A stretch of DNA of 64,000 nucleotides, from positions 62,001-126,000 of the forward strand of contig JAWKYG010000012.1 in assembly GCA_041396585.1 (NCBI GenBank). Direction: 5' to 3'. The first letter of the stretch is position 1. Every line of letters begins with the position of its first letter. Both the position numbers and the translations under genes were made by a program. Below are positions 33,801-43,127 of this stretch, in pieces. This DNA comes from JAUIAI01 sp041396585 (GTDB taxonomy: Bacteria > Pseudomonadota > Gammaproteobacteria > Burkholderiales > Burkholderiaceae_E). The notes under the pieces are model-generated. The model was not told where the DNA came from. It searched no databases and worked only from the letters and a program-made list of their open reading frames with translations.

Positions 33801-35248
33801 ACATCGACGATTTCCGCCGCTGGTCGCATCAGGCGGCCGACTGGGCGGCCGACTATCACCAGGGCCTGCGCGAGCGGCCGGTGCGCGCACAGGTGGCGCC
33901 CGGCGAGATCGCTGCGCAGATCGCCGACACGCCGCCAGAGCAGGGCGAGCCCTTCGAGGCGATCTTCGCGGATTTCGAGCGGATCATTCCGCCCGGCATG
34001 ACCCACTGGCAGCATCCGCGTTTTTTTGCCTACTTTCCGTCCAATGCGGCCCTCGAATCGATCATCGCCGAACAACTGGCCGGCGCCATGTCGGCCCAGG
34101 GCATGCTCTGGCAGACCTCGCCGGCGCTGACCGAACTCGAAACCCGCATGACCGACTGGCTGCGTCAGGCCGTGGGCCTGCCAGGCGGGTTTCAGGGGGT
34201 GCTGCAGGACACCGCGTCCATGGCCACGCTCTGCGCGATGCTCTGCATGCGTGAGCGCGCGCTGCAGGGCAAGGGCAACCGGGCCGGTCTGGCCGGCGGC
34301 CCGCGGATCCGGATCTATGCCTCCGAGCAGACCCACAGCTCCATCGACAAGGCCACATGGTTGTCCGGGATCGGTCAGGACAACCTGGTGAAGATCCGCA
34401 GCGCGCCCGGCCATCCGTGGCCGGTCGACGTGCCGGCGATGGCCGAGGCGATTCGCGCCGACCGCGCGGCGGGCTATCGGCCGGCGGGCATCATCGGCTG
34501 CGTCGGCGGAACCTCGATCGGCGGCTGTGATGACATCGCGGCGCTGGCGGCGCTGGCCCGCGCCGAAGATCTCTATCTGCATGTCGATGCGGCCTGGGCC
34601 GGATCGGCCATGATCGTTCCCGAGTACCGTGGCCTATGGGCCGGCATCGATCAGGCCGACAGCATCGTGTTCAATCCGCACAAATGGCTGGGTGTGCCGA
34701 TGGAGTGCTCCGCCCATTTCGTGCGCGACCCGGATCTGCTCGTGAGCACGCTCGCGATCCAGCCTGAGTATCTGAAGACCCATGGCAAGGATGGTCTGAT
34801 CAACTACAGCGAGTGGTCGGTGACGCTCGGGCGGCGTTTCCGTGCCCTCAAGCTCTGGTTCCTGCTTCGTCACCAGGGGCTGGAGGGCCTGCGTGAGCGA
34901 ATGCGCAATCATGTGAACTGGGCTCAGGCGCTGGCCAGGCGGATCGCCGACACACCCGGGTTCGAGCTGGTCACCGAGCCGGTGCTGTCATTGTTCTCGT
35001 TTCGCTATGCGCCCGTCGCGAATGGCGATCTGAATGCGCTGAATCTCGAGTTGCTCACCCGCATCAATGATGACGGGCGCACCTATCTCACGCAGACCAA
35101 GGTCGGTGACAAACTGGCGATCCGCTTTCAGGTGGGGCCGTTCGAAACCACTGAAGAAGACGTCGGCCAGGCATTCGAGGTGGTGCGTGAAATCGCCGGC
35201 TCCTTGCAGCCGGGAACTTCATATCCAGGGAACCAGAACCGTGTCTGA
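33797..35248 (+). CDS. Pyridoxal-phosphate-dependent decarboxylase (aromatic-L-amino-acid decarboxylase family)
   Basis: A 483-residue group II decarboxylase. HPRFFAYFPSNAALESIIAE and SPALTELETRMTDWL are N-terminal family signatures. TASMATLCAMLCMRERAL and YASEQTHSSIDKATWLSGI follow, then HVDAAWAGSAMIVPEYR with the Asp that binds the PLP ring. The cofactor lysine is Lys296 in VFNPHKWLGVPME. Tryptophan, tyrosine or DOPA are the usual substrates, and the exact one is unknown. The ATGA overlap with the amidohydrolase gene upstream and the 8-bp overlap with the oxidoreductase gene downstream indicate one operon. Confidence 0.9.
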   Translation: MNIDDFRRWSHQAADWAADYHQGLRERPVRAQVAPGEIAAQIADTPPEQGEPFEAIFADFERIIPPGMTHWQHPRFFAYFPSNAALESIIAEQLAGAMSAQGMLWQTSPALTELETRMTDWLRQAVGLPGGFQGVLQDTASMATLCAMLCMRERALQGKGNRAGLAGGPRIRIYASEQTHSSIDKATWLSGIGQDNLVKIRSAPGHPWPVDVPAMAEAIRADRAAGYRPAGIIGCVGGTSIGGCDDIAALAALARAEDLYLHVDAAWAGSAMIVPEYRGLWAGIDQADSIVFNPHKWLGVPMECSAHFVRDPDLLVSTLAIQPEYLKTHGKDGLINYSEWSVTLGRRFRALKLWFLLRHQGLEGLRERMRNHVNWAQALARRIADTPGFELVTEPVLSLFSFRYAPVANGDLNALNLELLTRINDDGRTYLTQTKVGDKLAIRFQVGPFETTEEDVGQAFEVVREIAGSLQPGTSYPGNQNRV

Positions 35249-36233
35249 GACTTTTCGCGCATTGCGTTATCACGGCCGGGCAGATGCGCCCGAACCCACC
35301 CTCGAATCGCTGCGCATCGATCAGCTCAGCGAGGGTGACACGCTGATCGAGGTGCACTTCGCCAGCGTGAACTACAAGGATGCGCTGGCCGGCCGCGGGC
35401 ACAACAAGATCATTCGCGAGCTGCCGCGCATCGGCGGGATCGATCTCTCCGGCCGGGTGCTTACCAGCGCCGATTCATCACTGCGCCCGGGCACCGAGGT
35501 GGTGGTGCACGGTTTCGGCGTCGGGGTCGATCATGACGGCGGCTATGCGCAGCGCGCACGTGTGCCGGCCTCCTGGGTGCTGCCCCTGCCGCAGGGGCTG
35601 GGCATGCGCGAGGCGGCCGCGCTCGGCGTGGCCGGCTATACGGCAGCGCTGTCGGTTCATCGCCTCGAGCAGCTTGGTCTGCGCCCGCAGAACGGCCCGG
35701 TGGTGATCACCGGAGCCAGCGGTGGTTCGGGCAGCATCGCGCTCGATATCCTGGCCGGGCGCGGCTACGAGGTGAGCGTGGTCAGTGGCAAGGCCGCGAT
35801 GGCCGGCTGGTTCGCCGGGCTTGGCGCGCGCGAGGTCCTGCCACGCGAGGTGTTCGGTGCCGATGCGCGGCCGATGCTTGGCGCGCGCTGGGCCGGTGCG
35901 ATCGATACCGTGGGCGGCGACGCGCTGTCGTGGCTGGTGCGCACGATGCGCCAGGACGGCCTCGTGGCCGCCTTTGGCAATGCCGGCGGCCTGCACCTGA
36001 ATACCAGCGTGCTGCCATTCATCTTGCGCGGGGTTCATCTGATGGGCATCAATGCCAACAGCCCGATGCCCTTGCGCCGCGAGGTCTGGGCCCGGATGGC
36101 GACCGATCTTCGCGCCCCGCACCTGGAGCAGCTGATCGAGGAGATCGGCCTGGCCGATCTGCCCGCGGCATTCGATCGTCTGTTGGCCAGTCAGGTGAGT
36201 GGCCGTCTGCTGGTGGATCTCGCGCGCGACTGA
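35241..36233 (+). CDS. Acrylyl-CoA reductase-like (AcuI/YhdH) zinc-free MDR oxidoreductase
   Basis: A 330-residue medium-chain reductase starting at GTG 35241 (VSETFRALRYHGRADAPEPT), which overlaps the decarboxylase stop. Family motifs: FASVNYKDALAGRGHNKIIR, LPRIGGIDLSGRVL, GVAGYTAALSVHRLE, the NADP loop VVITGASGGSGSIALDILAG, and AIDTVGGDALSWLVR. No zinc-ligand cysteines are present, as expected for the YhdH/AcuI group. AcuI reduces toxic acryloyl-CoA to propanoyl-CoA. Because the family also reduces other enoyl compounds, the substrate is not certain. Confidence 0.88.
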   Translation: MSETFRALRYHGRADAPEPTLESLRIDQLSEGDTLIEVHFASVNYKDALAGRGHNKIIRELPRIGGIDLSGRVLTSADSSLRPGTEVVVHGFGVGVDHDGGYAQRARVPASWVLPLPQGLGMREAAALGVAGYTAALSVHRLEQLGLRPQNGPVVITGASGGSGSIALDILAGRGYEVSVVSGKAAMAGWFAGLGAREVLPREVFGADARPMLGARWAGAIDTVGGDALSWLVRTMRQDGLVAAFGNAGGLHLNTSVLPFILRGVHLMGINANSPMPLRREVWARMATDLRAPHLEQLIEEIGLADLPAAFDRLLASQVSGRLLVDLARD

Positions 36234-36452
36234 GCGCAGGATTGTGGGCGCGCGGCGCGCGCGTGCGACTCGAAAACCTTTACAGATCTGCCGCCGGGCG
36301 ATCGTGCAGGGCGTGATTCGGTGACCACCCGGATCCTCGCCAGGGGATGCGCGATGGTCGGGCATCCTGACATGCGCACACGCGGGGCAGCCCGGGCCGA
36401 GAGCCGGCGAGCGGCGCGGAGCGGGCCGGCCGTGAAGCGGCCACGGACTGCC

Positions 36453-36857
36453 TCAGACGCACTCGGCCGACTTGTACACCTGGCCGGCGCCGAAGAAGAA
36501 CTGGCCCAGAAAACCGCTCTCGGTCTTGCCGCCGGCCACCGACTGGCCGGCCTGCACCCGGTGAATCGAGAAGCTGCCGTCGCTCGCCAGCAGGCTCGCC
36601 TGGATCTTGCCGGCGTCGGTTCCGAATTGCTCGTCGATCCACTGGCGATCGGCCAGTTTCAACACCTGCGCCTGGCCCCAGTGATCGCGTTGACGCCATG
36701 CCAGCGTGAATTGCTCATGCTCATCACGCGCGATGCGGAATTCCTGGCTGCCACCCTGGCTCGTGGAAAAACAGCCGATCAGGGTTTCCGTCGGCTTGGG
36801 CGAGCAGGCGCCAAGCGCCACGGCGGTGGACAGCAACAGCAACAGGCGGGCATTCAT
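36453..36857 (-). CDS. Small putative lipoprotein
   Basis: A 134-residue protein from ATG 36857 behind GGAG (an alternative ATG is six bases upstream). Signal and lipobox: MNARLLLLLSTAVALGAC, with the lipidated Cys at residue 18. The mature domain is beta-rich with ETLIGCFSTSQGGSQEFRIA, FTLAWRQRDHWGQAQVLKLA, FSIHRVQAGQSVAGGKTESG and a C-terminal Cys (YKSAECV) that may pair with the Cys in LIGCF. I do not recognise the family. It faces a short intergenic region and a plus-strand microprotein gene. Confidence 0.72.
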   Translation of the reverse strand: MNARLLLLLSTAVALGACSPKPTETLIGCFSTSQGGSQEFRIARDEHEQFTLAWRQRDHWGQAQVLKLADRQWIDEQFGTDAGKIQASLLASDGSFSIHRVQAGQSVAGGKTESGFLGQFFFGAGQVYKSAECV

Positions 36858-37029
36858 CGACATCTCCGGCAGTGGGCGCATCGGCCACCGCTGTGATGGC
36901 CGCGTGCCTGCAGATTGTAGTCGCTGACCGGCGCCCGACGTGCGCGGGCCCGGGCCGGCCCGGGGCCGGCCTCGATTGCGGCTGCCGGCACCCCATGGCA
37001 CACTGCAAGCCACCCAAGGAGGAAGCCCG

Positions 37030-37140
37030 ATGGCGTCATTGAGCCCGGCCGTCACAACCACGGTCTCCCGTTACACGCCCTGGCTGGCCTATGTGGCGCT
37101 GCTGGCGCTGTTGGTCGTACTGCCCCTGAGCCGCGCCTGA
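37030..37140 (+). CDS. 36-residue single-span membrane microprotein
   Basis: ATG 37030 follows AAGGAGG with an 8-base spacer, one of the strongest ribosome sites in the window. The product starts MASLSPAVTTTVSRYTPW and continues with a hydrophobic span LAYVALLALLVVLPL before the C-terminal SRA. It would be a tiny inner-membrane protein with one helix. No family is recognised, and neighbours are unrelated (lipoprotein gene divergent, alcohol dehydrogenase convergent). The ribosome site and the clean hydrophobic profile argue for a real gene, but it could still be chance. Confidence 0.55.
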   Translation: MASLSPAVTTTVSRYTPWLAYVALLALLVVLPLSRA

Positions 37141-37206
37141 ACCCGGCTGGCGAGCCGTTCGTCGCGGGGCGGGCGCCTGTGGCGCGCGTTGCCCCGCGTG
37201 CTCCGC

Positions 37207-38262
37207 TCAGAGCAGAAACACCCCTTTGCCGGTGACCTGCCGATCGAACTGCTCGTACGCACCGCGCGCCTGATCGAGCGAGTCGTAGCGGTCGGTGAAA
37301 AGATGATCGACGGCGATTCCACGCTCGGCCACATAACGCGCGCATTCGGCCTGGCCCAGCGATGAGAACGTCCATGAGGCGATCACGGTCAGCTGTTTGC
37401 GGATCATCTCTTTCGAGACATCGATGGTCATCGTGCCGCCTTCGCCCACCAGGCCCACCACACCCCAGGTCTTGGCCGAGCGGATCGCGCCCAGTCGGCC
37501 CGCTTCGGCGCCCGAGCAGTCGAGCCCGACATCATGGCCGCGTCCGTGCGTGAGCTCGAGGATCGCGGCCACCGGATCGTCGCTGGCCGCGTTCACCACC
37601 GCATCGGCGCCCAGATTACGCGCCAGCGCCAGGCGCTCGGGTGAGGTGTCGACCGCGATCACGCGCGCGCCCATGGCATGGGCGAACTGGGTGGCACTGA
37701 GCCCGACCGGGCCCTGGCCGAAGATCGCGATCGTGTGCGCGCCGGTGAGGCCGACCCGATCGAGCGCGCCCCATGCCGTTCCGGTGCCGCAGGAGATCGC
37801 CGCGCCGGTCTCGAACGTGAGCTCATCGGGCAGGGGCACCAAGGTGGACGCAGGCACCTTCATGTAGTCGGCATGGGCGCCGTCTCCGGTCGCGCCATAA
37901 ACGACGATCGCCTGTTCCCTGCAGAGCTGCTGCCAGCCGACATGGCAGTGCTCGCAATGGCCGCAGCCCTTGTAGTGATGCACCATCACGCGGGCACCAT
38001 CGGGTGCCTGCTGCGCGGTGACGCCCGGGCCTCGCGCAACCACGACGCCGCAGGGCTCATGCCCCGCGATATTCGGTTCGCCATCACCACCGAGGCCGAG
38101 CGCCTTGGTGGCTTCGGCGCGGCTGGGCCGGTAGAACTTCAGATCGCTGCCGCACATGCCCGAGGCCTTGATCTTCAGCACCACCTCGCCCGGGCCGGGC
38201 GTTGGATCGGGGAAGTTGCGCACCTCGAGCTGTCGTTCACCAAGAAAAACCACACCGCGCAT
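37207..38262 (-). CDS. Zinc-dependent alcohol dehydrogenase (MDR superfamily)
   Basis: A 351-residue enzyme. Catalytic zinc ligands are in ASGMCGSDLKFY and NIAGHEPCGVV, and the structural zinc loop is YKGCGHCEHCHVGWQQLC. The nucleotide-binding motif is IAIFGQGPVGLSATQFAHAM, with Asp in AVDTSPERL suggesting NAD. Overall it resembles threonine or sorbitol dehydrogenase-like proteins. The alcohol or polyol oxidised is unknown. It ends about 50 bp upstream of the formate dehydrogenase alpha stop, on the same strand but as a separate unit. Confidence 0.9.
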   Translation of the reverse strand: MRGVVFLGERQLEVRNFPDPTPGPGEVVLKIKASGMCGSDLKFYRPSRAEATKALGLGGDGEPNIAGHEPCGVVVARGPGVTAQQAPDGARVMVHHYKGCGHCEHCHVGWQQLCREQAIVVYGATGDGAHADYMKVPASTLVPLPDELTFETGAAISCGTGTAWGALDRVGLTGAHTIAIFGQGPVGLSATQFAHAMGARVIAVDTSPERLALARNLGADAVVNAASDDPVAAILELTHGRGHDVGLDCSGAEAGRLGAIRSAKTWGVVGLVGEGGTMTIDVSKEMIRKQLTVIASWTFSSLGQAECARYVAERGIAVDHLFTDRYDSLDQARGAYEQFDRQVTGKGVFLL

Positions 38263-38312
38263 GAAAGTCTCCTGTTCGAATATGGGCGCGCATCCGGCGG
38301 CCCGTCGGAATC

Positions 38313-41120
38313 TTATGGGGCAGCCTGCGGGGCGTCGGCGCTTGTATCGCGAAACACGCGCACCGCGCAGAATTTGAACTCCGGAATCTTGCCGACCGGG
38401 TCGATCGCCGGATTGGTGAGCATGTTGGCGGCGGCCTCGGCATAGGCGAACGGAATGAACACGCTGCCCGGGCGCATGCCGGGGTCACTGCGTGCGCGCA
38501 GGCTGATGCTGCCGCGCCGGCTGCTCACCTGCAAACGGTCGCCGGCGCCGGCGCCCAGGCGGGCGAGATCGCCCGGATGCATGGCTATCGTGGGCTCGGG
38601 CTCGGTGGCATCGAGCACCCTGGCGCGCCGCGTCATCGAACCGGTGTGCCAGTGCTCGAGCTGTCGCCCGGTGATGAGCACGAACGGATAGTCGTCGTCC
38701 GGGAGTTCGTCGGCGGGGGCGAAATGCGCGGGCACCAGGCGGGCACGCCCACTGGCTGTCGGGAACTGCTCGCCGAACACGATCGGCTGGCCAGGATCGT
38801 CGGCGCTGGTGCACGGATAGGTGATCGACCCGCTGGCGAGCAGTCGCGCCCAGTCGATTCCGCGGATGGACGGCATCAGCAGGCGCATCTCGTCGAATAC
38901 GACGGCCGGATCGTCATAGCGCCAATCCAGGCCCATCGCGCGCGCCAGGGCATTCAGGATCCAGAGATCATGGCGCGCCTGACCGGGGGGATTCACGGCC
39001 TGACGACCGAGCTGCACCATGCGGTCGGTGTTCGTGAACGAACCGGTCTTTTCGGCGAATGCCGATGCCGGCAGGATGACGTCGGCCAGGATCGCGGTTT
39101 CGGTCGGGAAGATGTCCTGCACCACCAGATGATCGAGCGCGATCAGCGCCTGGCGCGCATGATTGAGATCCGGATCGGACATGGCCGGGTTCTCGCCCAT
39201 GATCAGCATGCCGCGAATCCGCCGCTCGATCGCCGCGCTCAGGATCTCGGTCACGGTCAGGCCCGGCTCCGGATCCAGACGCACGCCCCATTGCTGCTCG
39301 AACAGGGCGCGTGCCGTGTCATCGGCCACCGATCGGTAGTCGGGGAACACCATCGGGATCAGGCCCGCATCGGAAGCGCCCTGCACATTGTTCTGGCCGC
39401 GCAACGGATGCAGACCGGTGCCCGGTCGGCCGATCTGGCCGGTGAGCATCGCCATGGCGATCAGGCAGCGTACATTGTCCGTGCCATGCGTGTGCTGGGA
39501 GACGCCCATGCCCCAGAAGATGATCGAGGCGCGGCTCGTGGCATAGCGCCGGGCCACGGTGCGCAGGGTCTGCGCATCGATGCCGCAGATCGGGGCCATG
39601 GCCTCCGGCGTGGTGGCGCGGACCTCGTCGATCACCGCCTGCACGGCCTCGGTGCGATCGGCCACGAACTTGCGGTCGATCAGGTCCTCCGTGACGATCA
39701 CGTTGAGCAGGGCATTGAGCATCGCGACATCGCTGCCCGGGCGGAAGGTCAGCACATGCTCGGCATGGCGGGCCAGATCCGTGCGCCGCGGGTCGGCCAC
39801 GATCAGACAGGTGCCCTGGCGCGCGGCGTTCTTGATGAACGTGGCCGCCACCGGATGGTTGCTGGTGGGATTGGCGCCGATGACGATCGCCACTTCCGCA
39901 TGGGCCACATCACGCACCGGGTTGGACACCGCGCCCGAGCCCAGCCCTTCGAGCAGGGCGGCCACCGATGAGGCATGGCAGAGCCGTGTGCAGTGATCGA
40001 CATTGTTGCTGCCAAAGCCGGTACGAACCAGCTTCTGGAACAGGTAGGCCTCTTCGTTGCTGCCCTTGGCCGAGCCGAATCCGGCCAGCGCGCGCGGCCC
40101 GTGTGTGTCACGAATGCGCGTCAGCCCGGCGGCGGCGACTGCGATCGCCTCATCCCAGCCGGCCTCGCGGAAGTCGTCGCGCCAATTGGCCGGCACGCGC
40201 CCCTGCAGCATGCGTTTGGGCGCATCGGGGCGGCGGATCAGCGGGACGGTGAGCCGCTCGGGATGACGGACATAGTCGAAGCCGAAGCGCCCCTTCACGC
40301 AAAGACGGCCGGCATTGGCCGGGCCGTCGCGCCCCTCGACCGCGACGATGCGGTCATCGTGCACCCGAAAGCGCAGCTGACAACCGACGCCACAGTACGG
40401 GCAGAGCGAGTCGACCGCGGTGCTGTCCTGCAGGGCGGCAATGCGCCCGGTGGCCGGGTCGCGCGGCATCAATGCGCCGGTCGGGCAGGCCTGCACGCAT
40501 TCACCGCAGGCGACACAGCTGGACTGTCCCATCGGGTCGTCGCTGTCGAAGACGATGCGGGCGGCATCACCCCGCCAGGCATAGCCGATGACATCGTTGG
40601 CCTGTTCCTCGCGGCAGGCGCGCACGCAGCGCGTGCACTGGATGCAGGCATCGAGATTGACCACGATGGCCGGGTGCGAATCGTCGCCCGGTGGCTGTTC
40701 GCGCGCAGGGTAGCGCGCGCTCAAGGGCCTGCCGCCCAGTTCGGTCAGCCGATGCACCCAGTGAGCGAGTTCGGAGTCGGCCCGGTAGGCCTGTTCCGGC
40801 ATGTCGGAGAGCAGCAGCTCGAGCACGCCGCGCTGGGCCGCGCGCGCGCGTTCGCTGTCGCTGCGCACGACCATGCCTTCGGCGGGATGGCGGCAGCATG
40901 AGGGCGCGAGCACGCGCTCGCCGTCGATCTCCACCATGCACGAGCGGCAGTTGCCGTCGGGCCGGTATCCGGGTTTGTGGCAGAGGCGGGGAATCTCGAT
41001 GCCCAGACGGTCGGCCACCTCGATCAGGGTGTCGCCTGCGTCGGCCTGCACGGTCTGACCGTTCAGCGTGAAGGTGATCGCCGTTGCCTTGCGGCGCAAT
41101 GATGCATCTCGATCAGTCAT
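38313..41120 (-). CDS. NAD-dependent formate dehydrogenase, alpha (molybdo/tungstopterin) subunit
   Basis: A 935-residue subunit. Order: N-terminal [2Fe-2S] domain with LCHKPGYRPDGNCRSCMVEI (47-66) and Cys75/76; a His/Cys segment; two [4Fe-4S] clusters CIQCTRCVRAC (159-169) and CVACGECVQAC (202-212); a further [4Fe-4S] CPYCGVGC (240-247); and the bis-MGD catalytic domain. The metal ligand is cysteine (RLCHASS, Cys381), not selenocysteine. It oxidises formate to CO2 and passes electrons through the clusters to the NAD-reducing subunit encoded just upstream, which it overlaps by 8 bp. The metal may be Mo or W. Confidence 0.92.
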   Translation of the reverse strand: MTDRDASLRRKATAITFTLNGQTVQADAGDTLIEVADRLGIEIPRLCHKPGYRPDGNCRSCMVEIDGERVLAPSCCRHPAEGMVVRSDSERARAAQRGVLELLLSDMPEQAYRADSELAHWVHRLTELGGRPLSARYPAREQPPGDDSHPAIVVNLDACIQCTRCVRACREEQANDVIGYAWRGDAARIVFDSDDPMGQSSCVACGECVQACPTGALMPRDPATGRIAALQDSTAVDSLCPYCGVGCQLRFRVHDDRIVAVEGRDGPANAGRLCVKGRFGFDYVRHPERLTVPLIRRPDAPKRMLQGRVPANWRDDFREAGWDEAIAVAAAGLTRIRDTHGPRALAGFGSAKGSNEEAYLFQKLVRTGFGSNNVDHCTRLCHASSVAALLEGLGSGAVSNPVRDVAHAEVAIVIGANPTSNHPVAATFIKNAARQGTCLIVADPRRTDLARHAEHVLTFRPGSDVAMLNALLNVIVTEDLIDRKFVADRTEAVQAVIDEVRATTPEAMAPICGIDAQTLRTVARRYATSRASIIFWGMGVSQHTHGTDNVRCLIAMAMLTGQIGRPGTGLHPLRGQNNVQGASDAGLIPMVFPDYRSVADDTARALFEQQWGVRLDPEPGLTVTEILSAAIERRIRGMLIMGENPAMSDPDLNHARQALIALDHLVVQDIFPTETAILADVILPASAFAEKTGSFTNTDRMVQLGRQAVNPPGQARHDLWILNALARAMGLDWRYDDPAVVFDEMRLLMPSIRGIDWARLLASGSITYPCTSADDPGQPIVFGEQFPTASGRARLVPAHFAPADELPDDDYPFVLITGRQLEHWHTGSMTRRARVLDATEPEPTIAMHPGDLARLGAGAGDRLQVSSRRGSISLRARSDPGMRPGSVFIPFAYAEAAANMLTNPAIDPVGKIPEFKFCAVRVFRDTSADAPQAAP

Positions 41121-42801
41121 CGCTGACCTCGTGACGGAAGTGGCGCATCACGGTGAGAAACGGATTCGGCGCCGCCTGACCCAGACCACAGATCGACGCA
41201 TCGGACATCACCTGGGCCAGTTCCTGCAGGGTTTGCGCGGGCCAATGCGCGGCCTCGAGCATCGTGCAGGCCTTGGCCGTGCCCACCCGGCACGGCGTGC
41301 ACTGACCGCAGCTCTCGTGGCGGAAGAAGCGCATCAGATTGGCCGCGGCATCTCGTGCCCGATCGGCCTGGGAGAGCACGATCACCGCGGCCGAGCCGAT
41401 GAAGCTGCCGTGCCTTTGCAGGGTGTCGAAATCGAGCGGCTCATCGGCCAGGGAGGCCGGCAGGATGCCGCCCGAGGCGCCCCCGGGCAGGTAGCCGTAC
41501 AGCGTGTGGCCGGGCGCCATCCCGCCGCAGTGCTCGGCGATCAGTTCATTGACGCTGATGCCGGCCGGGGCCAGCTTCACGCCCGGTTCGGCCACGCGGC
41601 CGGACACGGAGAAACGGCGCAGACCCTGACGGCCCCGACGCCCGTGAGCTGCGAATGCCGCGTCGTCGCCGGCCAGGATCGCCGGCACCCAATGCAGGGT
41701 TTCCACATTGTGTGCGAGCGTGGGCCGGCCGAACAGGCCGACCTCGGCAATGTACGGGGGCCGCAGCCGGGGCATCCCGCGACGCCCCTCGAGTGATTCC
41801 AGCAGCCCGCTCTCCTCGCCGCAGATATAGGCGCCGGCACCGCGGCGCAGATGCATCTCGGGCATCGGCCAGCGTGTGGTGTCGAACGGAGGCGCGTCGC
41901 GCAGCTCCTGCAGTGCCGTCTCCAGCCAGGCGCGAATTCCCGCATATTCATCACGCAGATAGATGTAGCAGGCTTCGCAGCCCGTGGCCCAGGCGGCGAT
42001 CAGCATGCCGGCCAGGAACGGGTGGGGATCGGATTCGAGCAGGTGCCGGTCCTTGAAGGTGCCGGGTTCGCCCTCGTCGGCATTGACCACCAGCAGGCGC
42101 GCAGCCGGCTGCGCGGCCACGATCCGCCACTTGCGCCCGGCCGGAAAGCCGGCGCCGCCCATGCCGCGCAGGCCGGCCTGCTCGAGCCGTGCAAACAGTG
42201 TCTCGCGATCGGGATCGTCATCGATCAGTTGCGCGAGCGTGGCATAGGCCGGGTGGGTGGCGGCCTGCGCCGGGCCGGCGCTGCCGGGCGGCGCACATTG
42301 CCGTTGCCCGTCCCGAATCGCGGCCTGCACGCGCGTCGCATCCGCGTGGGCCACCGGGTGCTGATGCACGATCGCGACCGGCGCCTGCTCGCAGCGGCCG
42401 ACACAGGGCACCGGCTGCACGCGCACCTCGCCGCCCAGACCGTCGCGCAGTGCATGCAGCAAGGCATCGGCCCCCGCCATCTGGCAGGAGAGGGAATCGC
42501 AGACGCGCACGGTCAGTGGCGCCGGCGCCGGCTGCCCGTCGGCCAGCACGTCGAAGTGGTGATAGAAGGTGGCGACCTCGAACACCTCGGTCTGGGCCAG
42601 GCCGAACTCCCCGGCCAGGGCGGCCAGCGTGTCCGGGCTCAGGTGCTGGTCATGATCCTGCAGACGATGCAGCGCCTCGATCAGCAGATCGCGCCGGCGC
42701 GGCATGGTGCCGAGCAGCGCGCGCACATGGGCGCGATCTGCGGCACGGGTCTGGCGGCCTTTGCTGTAGCCGAGGGGTCGGGCTCTCTTGTCAGGGGTCA
42801 C
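41113..42801 (-). CDS. NAD-dependent formate dehydrogenase, fused gamma-beta (NuoE-NuoF-like) subunit
   Basis: About 562 residues from GTG 42801 (VTPDKRARPLGYSKGRQTRA). The first 170 residues are a NuoE-like thioredoxin [2Fe-2S] domain with the four Cys in VRVCDSLSCQMAG and VPCVGRCEQAP. The rest is NuoF-like: RGMGGAGFPAGRKW (FMN), NADEGEPGTFKDRHLLESDP (NADH), GAYICGEESGLLESLEG, and [4Fe-4S] SCGQCTPCRVGT with the downstream Cys. A fused subunit of this size is known from the two-subunit FDH1 of Methylobacterium. Separate FdsG/FdsB are common in other betaproteobacteria. The start is inferred from a GTG with AGG ahead. Upstream ATGs add low-complexity sequence. Confidence 0.88.
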   Translation of the reverse strand: MTPDKRARPLGYSKGRQTRAADRAHVRALLGTMPRRRDLLIEALHRLQDHDQHLSPDTLAALAGEFGLAQTEVFEVATFYHHFDVLADGQPAPAPLTVRVCDSLSCQMAGADALLHALRDGLGGEVRVQPVPCVGRCEQAPVAIVHQHPVAHADATRVQAAIRDGQRQCAPPGSAGPAQAATHPAYATLAQLIDDDPDRETLFARLEQAGLRGMGGAGFPAGRKWRIVAAQPAARLLVVNADEGEPGTFKDRHLLESDPHPFLAGMLIAAWATGCEACYIYLRDEYAGIRAWLETALQELRDAPPFDTTRWPMPEMHLRRGAGAYICGEESGLLESLEGRRGMPRLRPPYIAEVGLFGRPTLAHNVETLHWVPAILAGDDAAFAAHGRRGRQGLRRFSVSGRVAEPGVKLAPAGISVNELIAEHCGGMAPGHTLYGYLPGGASGGILPASLADEPLDFDTLQRHGSFIGSAAVIVLSQADRARDAAANLMRFFRHESCGQCTPCRVGTAKACTMLEAAHWPAQTLQELAQVMSDASICGLGQAAPNPFLTVMRHFRHEVSDD

Positions 42802-43127
42802 ACGATGCCTGCGATCTGGTTTGCTGCCCGAATGCGAGCGCGGAAACGCCCGGATGTGCGAGGGCCCGGCGCCAGGATCGGGCGCGCGGCCGTTCGGGGT
42901 TCGGGGCCGGTGCATGACAGGCCGGTGATCGGACGGCACCGGACCCCACCGGTATCATAGCGAGCGTGCGCCGGGCCGGGACGCCGGTGAGGCTGATCGG
43001 CACCGATCCGTGTCGCCCCGGTTTCCCGCCAAGCCCGGGGCTGGTTCGTCCTCCGGTGTGTGGGCCCCGCTTGCCCGGCCATGCACCGCACATGGCGATT
43101 TCGTCGAATTTTTCAGCCCACGCAGCC
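42802..43127. other. Intergenic region between divergent formate dehydrogenase and folB genes
   Basis: About 326 bp of GC-rich sequence with no gene I can support. A TATCAT at 42953-42958 is a possible -10 for folB. An in-frame ATG at 43092 would give folB an extra 12 residues with no homology, so it is probably leader sequence. No hairpin or riboswitch pattern stands out. Confidence 0.4.

Noticed and set aside
36940..37029. A longer N-terminus for the 36-residue membrane peptide
   Set aside because: The strong AAGGAGG ribosome site lies between the upstream ATG and ATG 37030, and the added residues are Arg/Pro/Gly-rich intergenic translation.
39970..39990. Possible selenocysteine at the formate dehydrogenase active site
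   Set aside because: The codon is TGC (Cys) in RLCHASS, and no in-frame TGA is present there.
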